Assembly: GCA_038373885.1 (NCBI GenBank)
Contig: JAWZYV010019980.1
Span: forward strand, 186,001 to 250,000
Reading direction: 5' to 3'
DNA length: 64,000 nt
DNA from: Cheiracanthium punctorium
Taxonomy: Eukaryota > Arthropoda > Arachnida > Araneae > Cheiracanthiidae
The notes beneath the pieces were generated by a model that did not search any database, was not told where the DNA came from, and saw only the letters and a list, made by a program, of their open reading frames with translations. This document shows, in pieces, positions 43,186 to 54,960 of the stretch (position 1 is the first letter of the stretch; the number at the start of each line of letters is the position of its first letter). The position numbers and the translations under genes are program-made.

Positions 43186-44460
43186 TCTCTACTTATTATA
43201 AAAGAAGATGCCTGTGTGTGTGTGTCAGCGGCGTTACGGACAAACGGCTACACCTATAACTCAGGAAGTTCTATACATGAAGTTGTGCACCTCGAAGCGA
43301 TTTTTTCAAAATTCTACCTAGAATTATTTTCTTTCGTGTTTTATGCGATTTTTGGCATTTTTCTCACCTAACTCGTAATAACGGCGGAAATTACGCTCCT
43401 GCAAAATGGCATTTGTATCATCGGATAGAGGAGAAAATTTTCTTTTAAAAACAGTTTGTTCTGAATGCGTAACATGATTTACCGATTTTTAGGAATTTGT
43501 TTACTAAGCATCTGTTTTGGCGAATTTTTTCGTAAAATAATTTTAAAACTGTCGCATCTTGAATTCTATCTGTCATAACTTTTTGATATTTTGACAAATC
43601 GTGAAACATTCTTTTCTCCCTCTTTTAAAATGAAAACGAAAAAATTATGTAAATTAGATGATTTTTTACGAATTTTAATGCAACCTAATGTTTAGAATTT
43701 AATAGCATCAACGCAGAGAGCTTACGTCATTGCATTGCAATCATGGCACGAGAATTAATGTTGGGTTGTTGTCACAAAAAGGATTAGAAAAAGATTTTTC
43801 AACCTATCCATAGAAACTTTTAAAGGGGCAGCTTGGGTATTTGCCACACCTTACCGAGTAGAAATATTTTTCGGCGTTATATATGCAATGATAGCAGTTT
43901 TAGAACAGTTTGAATATTTGACAGCACTGCGAGATGAAATCTTTTGTGATGCTAAATACGTCAAACTGCTGAAGGATTATACATACGAATATATGGAGAA
44001 CTGTTTTCATAGCAACTTACCTGGGAAATGATTATCAATTATGCGCATGTATAAATTGCTAAATAATGCAAAGTCACGATTGGTGGAAAGATATCCTAGC
44101 TGTTCCGTAGACTTTAGCAAATAAAACATACGAAGTACTGTTTTTTTTTTTTTTTTTTTTTTTAAGAACAAACTCATTGCGAAATGATGATTAATTATAC
44201 ACATAGTAAGTCGAAAAATTATGAAAAACCGCATGGATGGCAAATACGCAAGGTGTTCCATAGGTTTTGCATGTTTAAAAATAATATGAAGGTCAATTTT
44301 TTATGCTCCAAGGAGCATGCAAGAACCAAGCAATGTGCAGCTCGGTAACATTCTATCTGATCCTATCTTCGGTTTTTGACTGTGAAGATTATGCCTGTTT
44401 AGAGGCCGAATGCTCCGTACGAAAAGCTAGCGTAGCGAGTCGAGGGGCCTTGGCCCCTAG
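43186..44460 (+). mobile_element. Helitron-type element (second family)
   Basis: The 5' end TCTCTACTTATTATAAAA and the 3' end, a GGGGCC-tt-GGCCCC hairpin running into CTAG at 44457-44460 followed by T, are canonical Helitron termini. The base before the 5' end is T rather than A, so the exact start is uncertain. There is a GT microsatellite near the start, and a T-run at 44141-44163. The 3' part recurs, inverted, at 55245-55440. No protein is encoded. Confidence 0.7.
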
Positions 44461-44600
44461 TCTTAAAAAAAAAAAAATTAAAATATCGCCTTGTAAGAGT
44501 AAAGCAGAAATAATTGGAAAATCAACAAATACTAAAAGCAAAAGAAGTTTATATCTGACAATTCCAACGAAAACAATGTAAACTTAAACCAGACTAAATA

Positions 44601-44998
44601 TTAGGTTGTAACGAAAGTTTTCCGCCATATCTGCCTGAAAAACTAACTTCTAACTCCTTAGATAACTGTTTTTGAACTTTCGGTACCCAACCTGCACAGT
44701 GTCACATGATACAACAATAGTACTTAAAGCTGTACTCATAATTCGTTGATATTCTGTAGCTGACTTTTTGCAACACAACTGGAAGTAAATTATGGTTCTA
44801 ATCCTCTAGAGTGATAGTTCCATTTGAGACACCTTATACTTAATGATGACTATATTTTTTACAGATTTCACAATGTTATAAAGTAAACCTCTTTCTTTCA
44901 AATGCCGAAAATCGTTTGACAAAATATGAGCAAATACGCCAACGACAACTGTGTGCTGACGATGTTTGCGGTGGCGGGAAACTTTCGTTACAACCTAA
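44601..44998. mobile_element. mariner-type MITE, second copy
   Basis: Ends TTAGGTTGTAACGAAAG / CTTTCGTTACAACCTAA, TA on both sides (44599-44600, 44999-45000). About 398 bp; closely related to 1839-2242. Confidence 0.85.
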
Positions 44999-45000
44999 TA

Positions 45001-45215
45001 CATTTTTGAATCCAACAGGAACAAATAAATTTCTTTTACCCATGATGGACTTTTTGTTGTGTCGGTGGAGAATTCATAACCATTGTTATCAACAGGGGAA
45101 GACCGAGTTTCCTAACGATGATCTTAATCAACGAGGGCTGTTTTTTAGTCCAACTCCAATGAACGATAGAAAGAGGGCAGCTGTAAAGAAAAAAACTAAA
45201 ATTACTAAAAGTTAA
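45001..45215 (+). other. open frame after the MITE, possible exon remnant
   Basis: About 71 codons read 'FLLPMMDFLLCRWRIHNHCY' and 'FPNDDLNQRGLFFSPTPMND', ending in a Lys-rich tail and TAA. The composition looks more protein-like than the background, but there is no convincing splice signal, and upstream the frame runs into the mariner MITE. I recognise no family. Confidence 0.25.
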
Positions 45216-45935
45216 GTACCCGTATGGATACTTTTCCTCGTCATAAAAACTCAGGCGTTAATTAAATCGTAAGGCAAGCTTTCTCATAAAGAATAAGTTA
45301 TTCGCTACATATAGCAGGCTTCATTTACCAATAGTAGCCCGCAACCACGGGTGTACTTGAGAGGACTGTGCCCACCCTGCTAAATTCCGTGTTCAGCCTA
45401 CTATATGCAAGGTGAATTCAAAAAATTTAAAATAGGTGCATACTTGTATTACACTTCACTTTCCACAAAAGTTATTTACTTTGGCTGCATTGAAACTACA
45501 ATTAGTGAATAACATTTTTTCTCTGTTTTAGTCAAACAGTTAAATAGTAGTCGTCCTTTACTTTTGTTTTATTTTAAAAATTTTCGAAAGCCGCAGATTT
45601 TATCAAAACATTTTGCCCACCCCGCTTATTACATATTCTTTCAATTTCCGTTTGTATGTTTACATAGTTCGGTTTCTTTTCTTTTTATTTTATTACTCAA
45701 CCGATTTAATGTATTTATTATCTATTACTTTAAAACAACATTCAATTCAAACATTTTATTCGAATATTTGGATCAAATGTCATTCAGTCATTACAAGTAA
45801 AAAAAAAAAAAAAATAATAATAATTCAAAAATATTTAAACAAAACTCGCAATTAAAAAAAAGCATTTTAACAGTCGTAGGAAAGTCTTCGTTTACATTAA
45901 AGTATTGTGTTATTAAGGTTATGCATCTGTTACAG

Positions 45936-46065
45936 GGGCAAAGTTGTGCTAACTTTTGGAGAATACAAATATCTCATTCAAAATCTTTGCTGCATTCATG
46001 ATTTGGACTACTGGGATATTTTAAGAAAAATGGCTACCTTTCAAGGTGAAGACTTGGATCATGAC
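45936..46065 (+). other. candidate internal exon
   Basis: Acceptor 'GCATCTGTTACAG' and donor 'CATGACGTAAGA' enclose 43 open codons ('VVLTFGEYKYLIQNLCCIHD', 'ILRKMATFQGEDLDHD') with natural composition. No neighbouring exon in a matching phase was found, so it may be a lone exon of a longer gene or chance. Confidence 0.3.
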
Positions 46066-47623
46066 GTAAGAGTTTCTATTAATTACCTTTCATGTTACGT
46101 AGATATCGACTTTTCTTCCAAATAAACCTATGCAGTGTTTTGCTAGATCGCGATTATTCCTTTTCTAACAGAGAAATCGCGAGTCAGTTACTACTCAAAC
46201 AGGGAAACTGATTGAAGTTTCCATAAAAATGTTGGAAAGATTGAAATAAGATTTTGAACATCAGTATTTGATTTAAGTGATTTACTTATTGATTAAATGT
46301 TGATGGATATTTGTATAAACTTATGGTGGACACGCGGTATCCACGACGAAGCTGCATTTTTGAGATTTGAAGGTCGGGTAAGTGGATACCTTTTGCTGAC
46401 GAAAAAAAAAAGAATTAGCGGGCAGCTTTATTTAGCTAGTGTTTTTGTGAAGGACATCGTCTGCATTAGTACTAGACATTTTGGGGCGTTTTCTGAGCTT
46501 TTAACTTTATCCTTTGCTGAATGCGAAGAGCGTCTCTGGTGAAGTCAAAACCATGCAGATTATGAAGTTTTCTCCGAATCACTCGGTGCACAATTTTGGT
46601 TCCAATGTTTTCTTATAGATGGCTTCAGTGCAGGGCTTAATTTGCATAGGAGCTGAGCTCCTGTACTTCTTTTTTTCTGAGTGAATACATTTTTACATAT
46701 TAGGCAAAACCATCAGAGCACCTGAATAGTGCACTCCGGAGCCTACCAGTACATTAACTTGAAAATTTCCCCCTTTTTCACGCACAACCCGATTTTAGCG
46801 GACAGGCCCATCAGGACTTGTTTCGCCTCGAACAGATCTGAGAGTTCTCAAACCACCAGATTTTAGATCTTCTACTGCGTATTGTTTAGATTTTTTCAAG
46901 CTAGTTTCAGACTATTTCATCTACAAACACTAAAGTACTTAAAAATGTTCTAAGTCCAAACGAGCCCGGTTACGCCAACACGCCCAGTGAACAAAATCCC
47001 TACATAACATCAAACACTCACCTGAACCTACGTATGCAGTTGTAACTAAATATACCGTCCTTTTTCTCCAGCTCCAGCTAACGACACGTAGTACAATGTC
47101 TTGCCGTTTTAATTGCGCCGGAGGCGAAATAAGCCTCAAGGTTGAGCAATGACGTCTTCGTCTAGTACGCATGTGCGGGTGAAGATAAAACAGAAAAAAA
47201 CTGTTTTTTCTTACGAACAGACTTATTCTGTAAATAATACGAGTAATTTCTGTACGTTTTACAGACTTTTTTTGCAGTGTAGTGGGGTGCCGGGGAAGGG
47301 GCACTGCGCAGAATAAGCGACTTTCGCTCTTTTTTATTCAGTGTGACTCACGACTCAAACGTGATAGGGTGGTGATTCTTTCGTATGTTTATACAGTTTA
47401 TTTAGACCGATTGATTCATTTAAAAATAGTGTAATTTAGACACTATTTATAGGTTAAAATAACCAAGAAGTGTATAAAAATTGAGTATGCTGCCTCAACC
47501 CGTACTAGAGCCAGCCGGAAATATAAATCATAGCTATCATTGGAAAGATGGGGTTATGAGTCACGCACAGGTACTCTAATGTCCGGAGCAGAGCGAGTGA
47601 AGCGGTTTCGGCATCGTCTCTAA
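46066..47623. other. intergenic; possible minus-strand first exon
   Basis: At 47020-47200 the minus strand has a GC-richer stretch ending in 'GGTTCAGGTGAGTG', a consensus donor, with 'GACGTCATTG' upstream: a possible promoter and 5' exon. The frame through it (46939-47304) is not clearly coding. Around 46620-46750 is hAT-like debris ('GCAGGGCTTAATTTGCAT'). Confidence 0.3.
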
Positions 47624-47887
47624 GCTCCCAAGGCAAGCTTAGTTAACGACTCCGACCCCGCGGACCCTGCTGCCGACCACACGAGCACCTATTTCGCTGC
47701 TGTACCTATACCAGTGGACATAACGAGTGAAGATACCACCCATACATCTGTTGAAGCTGCTACGGCAAGCTTAGCAAACGACACATTTCCCGCTAACACT
47801 TCTAGCACTGTTGTACCTATACCAATAAACCTAACGAATGAAGATACAATCCATACATATGTTGAATCCGTCGTCGAAGTGATGTAA
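47624..47887 (+). other. open frame with a ~40-codon internal repeat
   Basis: 87 codons without ATG encode two related Thr/Ala/Asp-rich repeats ('FAAVPIPVDITSEDTTHTSV' and 'STVVPIPINLTNEDTIHTYV'). It ends at TAA 47885-47887. Preservation of the repeat at protein level suggests it was once coding. No family recognised, no start. Confidence 0.35.
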
Positions 47888-48122
47888 TGCAAAATTATTG
47901 GCAGGTAGCGGACAAACGCTTCAAAACGATATTCGAAGACAATCCGTTTGGTCTATCTTGCATTGAAAGTCTAAAATCCTAAGCAGTTTGTCCTCGGTGC
48001 CGTATACACAGGGTGATTCAAAATTAGATTGACAAATTTCTAGGAGGGTTAGGTTACAACAAGACGGTTCAGAATCACATAGCAATGTGGGGTTGGAAAC
48101 GTCGTCTTCGTGTACCTGTGGT
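47888..48122. other. intergenic
   Basis: Nothing supported; flanks the hAT MITE. Confidence 0.4.
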
Positions 48123-48244
48123 TAGGGATGGACGCGAGACGGAAAGTGGGCGCCTCGCAAAACAGCCTAAAAGCTTTGTCTCGTCTCGCAAATTTCCTAT
48201 ATCATAATGTTAAAAATGCCTGTCTCGTCTCGCGCCCATCCCTA
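48123..48244. mobile_element. hAT MITE (122 bp)
   Basis: Ends TAGGGATGGACGCGAGACG and CGTCTCGCGCCCATCCCTA, one mismatch. Exact 8-bp duplication CCTGTGGT (48115-48122, 48245-48252). Confidence 0.9.
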
Positions 48245-48252
48245 CCTGTGGT

Positions 48253-49774
48253 CGATTCTTAAACCAGGCAAGAGACCTTCAAAAAGGAAGAGCTTGGTTT
48301 ACATGTCGAACAAACCCTGCCATTCCCCCTCCGTTATTGTTAGCCTATTTCGCACGTTCGGGCAGAGAGGTCAATATCAATAAAACCTGACCTCATGGAT
48401 AGGAAAGATTCATTCATTACCCGTCGTTAAATGAAGGGCATTTTAAATGAAGAAGAATAAAACTGGGGATGCACAAGTTGAACGTTCCCGGCTTCATAAT
48501 AGGGCTATCACACTGAGAAAAATCCGACCAACTCTCCTTGCAAATCAAGTTTCCGGCCGATTTCCTCCGCTGTTACCTTGACGACCGCGAAATCCAACTT
48601 TTTCCTTTCCGAAGAAAAAAATCCGAGTCGGACGAAATTTCGGCCAATCAGAGTACTTCTTCCTGCTACGTCATAAGCAATTTCGAGCAATGGCGACTAT
48701 GTTCGAAGCTTGGCAGCTTGGCTCGATGTCAGAATCACGTGTAAATAAAATTATGGCCGCGTTCAAGTGGACTTTGGAATTAGAGATTGCTGCCCATCCG
48801 ATGCTGCCGATCCGATGTAAATATACCAACGCACGATAAGTAAAATAAGAACCTGCACGCCAAATCAGCGATGCGATGACTATTTGGCGTCGGAGAGAGT
48901 TTATTTACTTTTGCAACCCTTAAAGATAACCACGCCTTCAAGTCCGTTGGAAAAGTTGGTCCAGCGCGAAGTTGCTCGGATTTTCCCTTTAGTGTGATAA
49001 GGCCATAAGTAACAAGATAAGAAATTCTTCCCGTCCTGAAAAGGTTAATTAACACAAGCAGTAAAAATAAAATAAAGGACAGTCCTTTCCCATGCTAATG
49101 GCTCAAAATATTGCTAACAGTAATACAGTTGTAACATTTAAGAAGCCCGCTCTATAAATTCTTGAAAGTTGTGATGATTTTCTTTTTTAAAATGAAAAGT
49201 ATTATTCCATTGTTTTTAGAATCTTAAAAAGTTTCCGTAAGCTTTGACAATAAGGATTATATTTCCGTAGTGCAGTAATAATTGAAAAGAGCTTTCCATT
49301 TCAGATGTTTTATCCTCTGAATGAAAATTAAAGAGAGAGAGAGAGAAGCAAATAACTGATTATCAAAACATACTACATGGAACTAACTGTGCTTCGAAAA
49401 TTTCAGTAACGATAAAGATTTGTGCAATTTAATTTTGAATTATAAATTCTGAATGTTTTAATTAAAAGGAATTAGTGTAATTAATGTTTCAATTATATCT
49501 TGTCATTTTCAGTAATTGAGTCATATTTTAAAATTGTTCAGTATTTACAACGCTTTCACTCTTCTCATGTTAATGCAATTAATTAAAAAAATATAATGAA
49601 CTTGCCGAGATAGCTTGCAAATGATTAATTGGAGCATTTCGACGAAAATGAGAGAATTGTCTCTTCATCCCCATTGCGTGGCAGGCAACTTACTTTTGTA
49701 ATATATTCCAATGGGAGAAACCGGATGCTGTAACATTCTTAAACGGTATAAAGTTTTATTTATTTTTTAGTACT
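48253..49774. other. intergenic; GC-richer promoter-like patch
   Basis: 48530-48740 is GC-richer with 'CGGCCAATCAG' (CCAAT box), 'TACGTCATAAG' and 'ATCACGTG'. An ATG at 48690 opens 'MATMFEAWQLGSMSESRVNK' for 49 codons with a donor-like GTAAAT near its end. It could be a 5' exon; nothing downstream confirms it. The rest is AT-rich. Confidence 0.3.
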
Positions 49775-50426
49775 AGGGTGCTACTTCGCTTAATCCCAGA
49801 ATTTGGTCTACGCGATCTTGTAGACAGATTTTGTAGATATGAACTGTCACGGTGAAGATCTTTTCAAATATGTTTGCCAGATAATGTGGAGGGGGAGGGG
49901 CGTCGATAAAATGTTAAAAGTCGCACAAGGTTTGCATTTTTTGATAATGGATCGCTAAATTTGGTGCCAAAACGCTACAATTTATTATAAATATATTACG
50001 AGTATAGTTAGAAAATGCCTTGTGAATACTGCAAAATAGTTTTAGTAGGCGATTTTAATATAGATTTTAATTCCGAAGAAGTGTTTTATGGAACAGAGAA
50101 GACAAATACGGTACACTCATAGATTATGATACACTTTCCAAATGGTATTTATAAAGGTGAAGTATAGTTTGACTATGGCTGGCGAAAATTGTTAAACAGT
50201 TTTGGTAGGCGATTTTAATATAGATTTCAATTCCGAAGAAGGGTTTTATGGAACAAGGAAGGAAAACATGGCATATTCATGGATTATGATGCCCATTCCA
50301 AACAGTATTTAAAATGGTGAACTATAGTTGGAATATGCCTGCGGAAGATTGCAAAACGGTTGCAGTAGGCGATTTTAAGGTAGATTTCGATTCCAAATAT
50401 GTGTTTTATGTTACAAGAAAGAGTTG
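49775..50426 (+). repeat. R6 repeat with ~159-bp tandem units
   Basis: A unique head (49775-50030), then two and a half units (50030-50426) each containing 'GTAGGCGATTTTAA.TAGATT'. Each unit can be read as 'VGDFNIDFNSEE' or 'VGDFKVDFDSKY', which resembles the GDFN motif of exonuclease-endonuclease-phosphatase (LINE-type) nucleases; the resemblance is short. Relatives at 6641-6798 and 14477-14890. Confidence 0.6.
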
Positions 50427-53400
50427 CCCAGCAAACACACACCTGCTGGCGGAGTACCTTGCCAGTGCCTTTCTGCCATCACGTACAGCGCCGGCCCGGC
50501 ACTGCAAAAAGTAACTGAATCGTACCAAAAGTGGTCGCCCGAGAAGTACCTTGCCAGAAGCCTGGGAAGGCAACGGCACTCTACTGGCATACTGCATGTG
50601 CCGGCCGTTACTCACAATAAAGGCACTGGCCCATTAAGTTTATAATGCCCAAAATGAAACGGCTCGGGTGCCGGCTATTATTAAAAATAAAGGCACTGGC
50701 CTGGTATCTTAATAGTGACTGCAATATAATGGCACGGTACCGGATTAGTGCCTATTTACAGTAATGCTGCCATAATTAAAATACGAGCCAGTGGCGGATT
50801 TGGGGTAGGGGGCTTATTCATCAACCCCCACCCCCACCCCGCAAAAGAAAAACATTCCTTAAGGGTAACATTTTAAAAGATAAAAAACAACATAAATGAA
50901 AGATAAAAACAGCAAAATCCGTTGGTAAATCGTTTGCAAATTATGTGCGCCTATCAATAGTGATCATAATTGTGTGCAGTTTTCATAAACTGCAATCCTC
51001 TTACAAATTTGCAGTCGCTTAAGATTTTTTTTTATAAGAGAGGCGGTAACACATTTCAGAAACAACATAAAATCATTTATAAACAGTTTCATTTCAATAT
51101 TTCAAGAGTCAGAGATTTTATAAATGAGCTATTAGTACTTTTTGGTTAGTATATACATATATATATATTAATGACTGTGTCATTTTATCTCTCACCCCCC
51201 CTTTATTGAAAATTGTCCGAAAAATGTGCCCCCCCCCCAAATAGCGACATAATTTTACATATATTTATTAAATACTATTACTTCGCAAAAGCTTTCATCT
51301 ATTGTTACAATATTCCGTAAGCTGTGAATAGGCATCCCATGTATTTATCTATAAATAGCTTACATTTAAGGCAGTACCCAAGGGGGTGGTCCGGACTCTC
51401 CTCGAAATTTCAGTTTTTGTAAACAATGTAATAATGATGAAGTCTTTTCGTGGAAAATCCTACCTTTTTCACCGTTTGGACCCTCCCCGAAATTTTTTTC
51501 TGGGTACGTCCCTGGTTACAATCATAAAAATTTCAACATAGGGTGACCAGGCGAAATACACGAAAGATAAGATAAAATGACATACTCGATTAATATCGTT
51601 TTAATATGGCAATAATGAAATTAAAAAAATTAGGGGGTTCAGGGGTCCCCATGACAAGGCTCGAATAGCCGAGTTTATATATATACATATATAAATCAAA
51701 ATTTTACAGGAAGTAATAATAAAAAGAGTTGCACTATTGTTACACATGACATTAGGGTAACATTTTGTTAATTATAAATTTTCTTTAGATCAAAAGATTT
51801 TTTGTTAGCTATTCTGAAAAGAAATTCCTATATCTACCTGCTGTATACTACATGACTTAAATTTTACGGAGGAAAATACTTTTATACACTAAAACATACT
51901 ATGAGAGTATATATATATTAAAAAAAGTGAAACTTAAAATTTACCTGTTATTTTCCCAACTCTTTAACAGAAAATCCAAGGGATCGAAATGTATTATGAA
52001 TCAACAAAATATCATCATAGAAACAGTGTTTTATATAAATAACTGTTCCAAATGATGACGTCCTGCTAGTCTGAAACTATTTCGACTAGGTCTATAGTCG
52101 TCTAAAGCTGTCCGCCACATAAAAATGAATAACCGGCTGTGATAACACACACGACGGCTGAAGTATCCGCATGTTCAGAGGATTGGCACCTCGCAGAAAT
52201 AAATCACAGCAAAAGAAGTGCATCGATGTCTTTCGTTAATGGGATAGAAACAGCGAAAACAATCAGCAGTAGCAGTCAATTTTTAAAAAAGGCAGTAGTG
52301 AAGTGTTCCGCCAATACATAGCACTAAAATGTCCAGAACTTATGTAGAAGGGCGGTCAGTATAAGTTCAACAGGAATGAAGGATGCCAGCGAGTAAACAG
52401 AAGTCAAATTCAATCGAAAAATTATCAGGAGGTTGGCGAGAAAGTTAAACTTGACATATTTAAAGAACGCCCAAACGAGAGCCAATAATATATTCATTAT
52501 TAAAGACGCCGAAAAACCGCAGAATATTCGTAGTCAATAGAGAGAATGGGAAGACATAACAAAGCGCCGGTCACCAAATTATTGAGGATGAAGGCAGCCG
52601 CCAAAATTACAGTAAACCCGTGTGATAGGAAATTATTTCAGCTGTATTTTAACCGATATGAGGCCATGATCGTATTTGGTAATGAAAAGAGTAAAGTGAT
52701 GTACGGGTATAGAAAGACGTTAAGCGTAGATGCATATTAATACTAAAAAGTAGATGTTCTGCATGAGAAACAGATGTTTATTAACAGCTAGGAAAGCTAA
52801 AGGAATACAACGGACTTATTATTGACATGGAACAAAAGGCGATAGAATAATTTAAGCATTAAATCCGGATAAATAGGCAGTTAATCGAAATTAAACAAGC
52901 GGGAAAAGGCGTAATACAAAATTTTGAAAGACAGAGTAGTTAAAAATGGGAAGAGAATTTAAAGTTAAAATGCTTGATTTAAAATGTATTAAATTTAAGA
53001 AAGTAAACACAAATGAAGACTATTATTAAATATGTGATCTTCATCACAGGGGTGCCCGAAAGCTAAAAACGCTAATAATAATATGAACGCCTATCAGAGT
53101 TTGATTGCCAACGTGCGGTCTCGGGCCAACATCTGATACAGGTCCCATTTATTTAAATGAAATAACGAAATTTTATGCTAACACTACGAAATATTTACTG
53201 GCCCATTACCTCTAAAAAGTGCTGGCCCGGTACATTTTAAACAGTACCACGCCGTTAACTATGCTGTGCATGTTTTAGACACATGGGCGCGACAGGCATT
53301 TCGCCATTACTGGCAATGTACTGGCGCATATGCATTTTTCAGGCATCGGTATTCCAGTGACTTTAAACTGACGGCAATGTACTGTGCTCCCGGCATACGG

Positions 53401-53461
53401 CACTTTGCCAGCACGGCGGGTACCTTGCCGTCATTTTGCGGGCAGTAGTGTGTTTGCTGGG
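50427..53461. mobile_element. inverted-repeat DNA element with CCCAGCAAAC termini
   Basis: Ends CCCAGCAAACACAC and GTGTGTTTGCTGGG, inserted in R6. R6 continues at 53462 ('TGATTCCTATTTTAAC') just as the uninterrupted copy at 6606-6640 predicts, implying a 2-bp TG duplication. The interior is rich in short 'GGCACTGG/GCCGGCA' motifs and contains repeat R4 at 51163-51712. A decayed frame at 52546-52740 is open but unrecognised. Superfamily not assigned. Confidence 0.7.
51163..51712. repeat. R4 repeat copy
   Basis: Both edges match 24889-26010; the Gag-like part is missing. It sits in a (TA)n run and interrupts the left arm of the inverted repeat 50427-51975. Confidence 0.65.
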
Positions 53462-53929
53462 TGATTCCTATTTTAACACCCCCCCCACACACACACACAC
53501 ACACACTCTCGCCAACCTAAAAAATCGCCGCAATTTGGCAAGCTTTGCAGTCGTGGGTCTCTAGGAGTTATGCACAAGTTTCAACACTCTCAAAAGAACT
53601 AGATCTAAACTAAAGTGAACAAATTGGCGATAAACGCACCAGTTAAGGAATTTGAAGACACTTAAGTATTAAAACTACATTAATTGATAACCCAAAATAA
53701 ATAAATAAGTAACGGAATGCTGTACTTACATGTTGTTCCAGATCGCCATTTTAATTATGAATTACGGTTGCTACATAAATACAAAAAATCGTCATGGTAA
53801 CTGTGAATATTTAATTATCGTCACCTTGGCGAGATTCGCCGCGTTAGGAATAGTTATTTTAATAACTCTACTTCAACGGGGAAATCTTGTTGGTTCACGA
53901 TAACCTTGGATGCTTTGGATTTTACCTTA
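53462..53929 (+). repeat. R6 continuation
   Basis: 'CTCTCGCCAACCTAAAAAAT' and 'GGGTCTCTAGGAGTTA' match the R6 arm at 5890-5960, and 53745-53790 matches 6455-6510. Includes a (CA)n run. Confidence 0.6.
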
Positions 53930-54217
53930 AAGAGTTGGGAAAATAGCAGGTAAATTTTTATTTACACTGCATTTAATATACATACTCTCATAGCGTATTA
54001 TAGTGCATAAAAGTATTTTCCTTCATAAAATTTGAGTCATGTAGGTACAACAGGTATATAGAAATTTCTTTTCAGAATAGCTAACATAAAAAAAATCATT
54101 TCATCAAAACAAAATCTACAAAAAAGCAAAATGTTACTCTAAAGTTATGTATAACCACATATATAGTGCAACTTTATTTATTATTACTTCTTATAAGATT
54201 TTGATTAATATATATAC

Positions 54218-54250
<33 letters not shown>

Positions 54251-54960
54251 CAACCGTAAAGTATTATAGCTCATCTATAAAATGTCTCTAATTATGAGAT
54301 ATTGAAATTAAACTATTTATAAATGATTTTATGTAGTTTTTGAAATGTGATACCACCTCTCTCATAAAAAAGTATCTTTTGCAACTGAAAATTTGCAAGA
54401 AAATTGCAGTTTATGAAAACTGCACCCAATTCACTAATTTTGGGCGAACATAATTTGCAAACGATGGACTTTGCTGTTGTTTTTTATCTTTCATTTATGT
54501 GCTTTTTTATCTTTCAAAATGTTACCCTTAAGCAATGTTTTTTTTTTTTGGGGGGGGGTTAATGAATAAGCCCCTTCCCCCGGATCCGCCACTGTCTCGT
54601 ATTTTAATTATGGCAGCATTATTGTAAATAGGGACTAAGCCGGCACCGTGCCATTATATTACAGCCACTGTTGAGATACCAGGCCAGTGCCTCTATTTTC
54701 AATAATAGCCTGCAACCTGCCGTTTCATTTTAGGTATTCTATACTAAATGGTCCAGTGCCTTTATTGTAAATGATGACCGACACGTGCCAAAGTGCCATG
54801 CCAGCACAGTGCCGTTGCCTTCCTGGGCTTCTGGCAAGGTACTTCTCGGGCGACCACTTTTTGTACGATTCAATTAATTTTTGTAGTGCCGTGCCGGTGC
54901 TCGACGTAACGGCAGAAAGGCCTTGAAAGGTGCTCTGCCAGCAGGTGTATGTTTGCTGGG
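53930..54960 (-). repeat. inverted arm related to 50427-51975
   Basis: About 1 kb, reverse complement of the left arm in the same order ('GTTGGGAAAATAGCAGGTAA', 'TTTTCAGAATAGCTAAC', 'GGAGCACC'-type end), finishing at 54960 with GTTTGCTGGG. Diverged by point changes and small indels. It is a second, incomplete copy of the same element in opposite orientation. Confidence 0.75.

Noticed and set aside
46939..47304. 121-residue minus-strand frame as a protein
   Set aside because: Arg-rich and biased; the consensus donor inside suggests at most a 5' exon, so no CDS is called.
47990..48060. Possible end of a LINE ('ACAGGGTGATTCAAAA')
   Set aside because: Only a short phrase matches; no other supporting structure.
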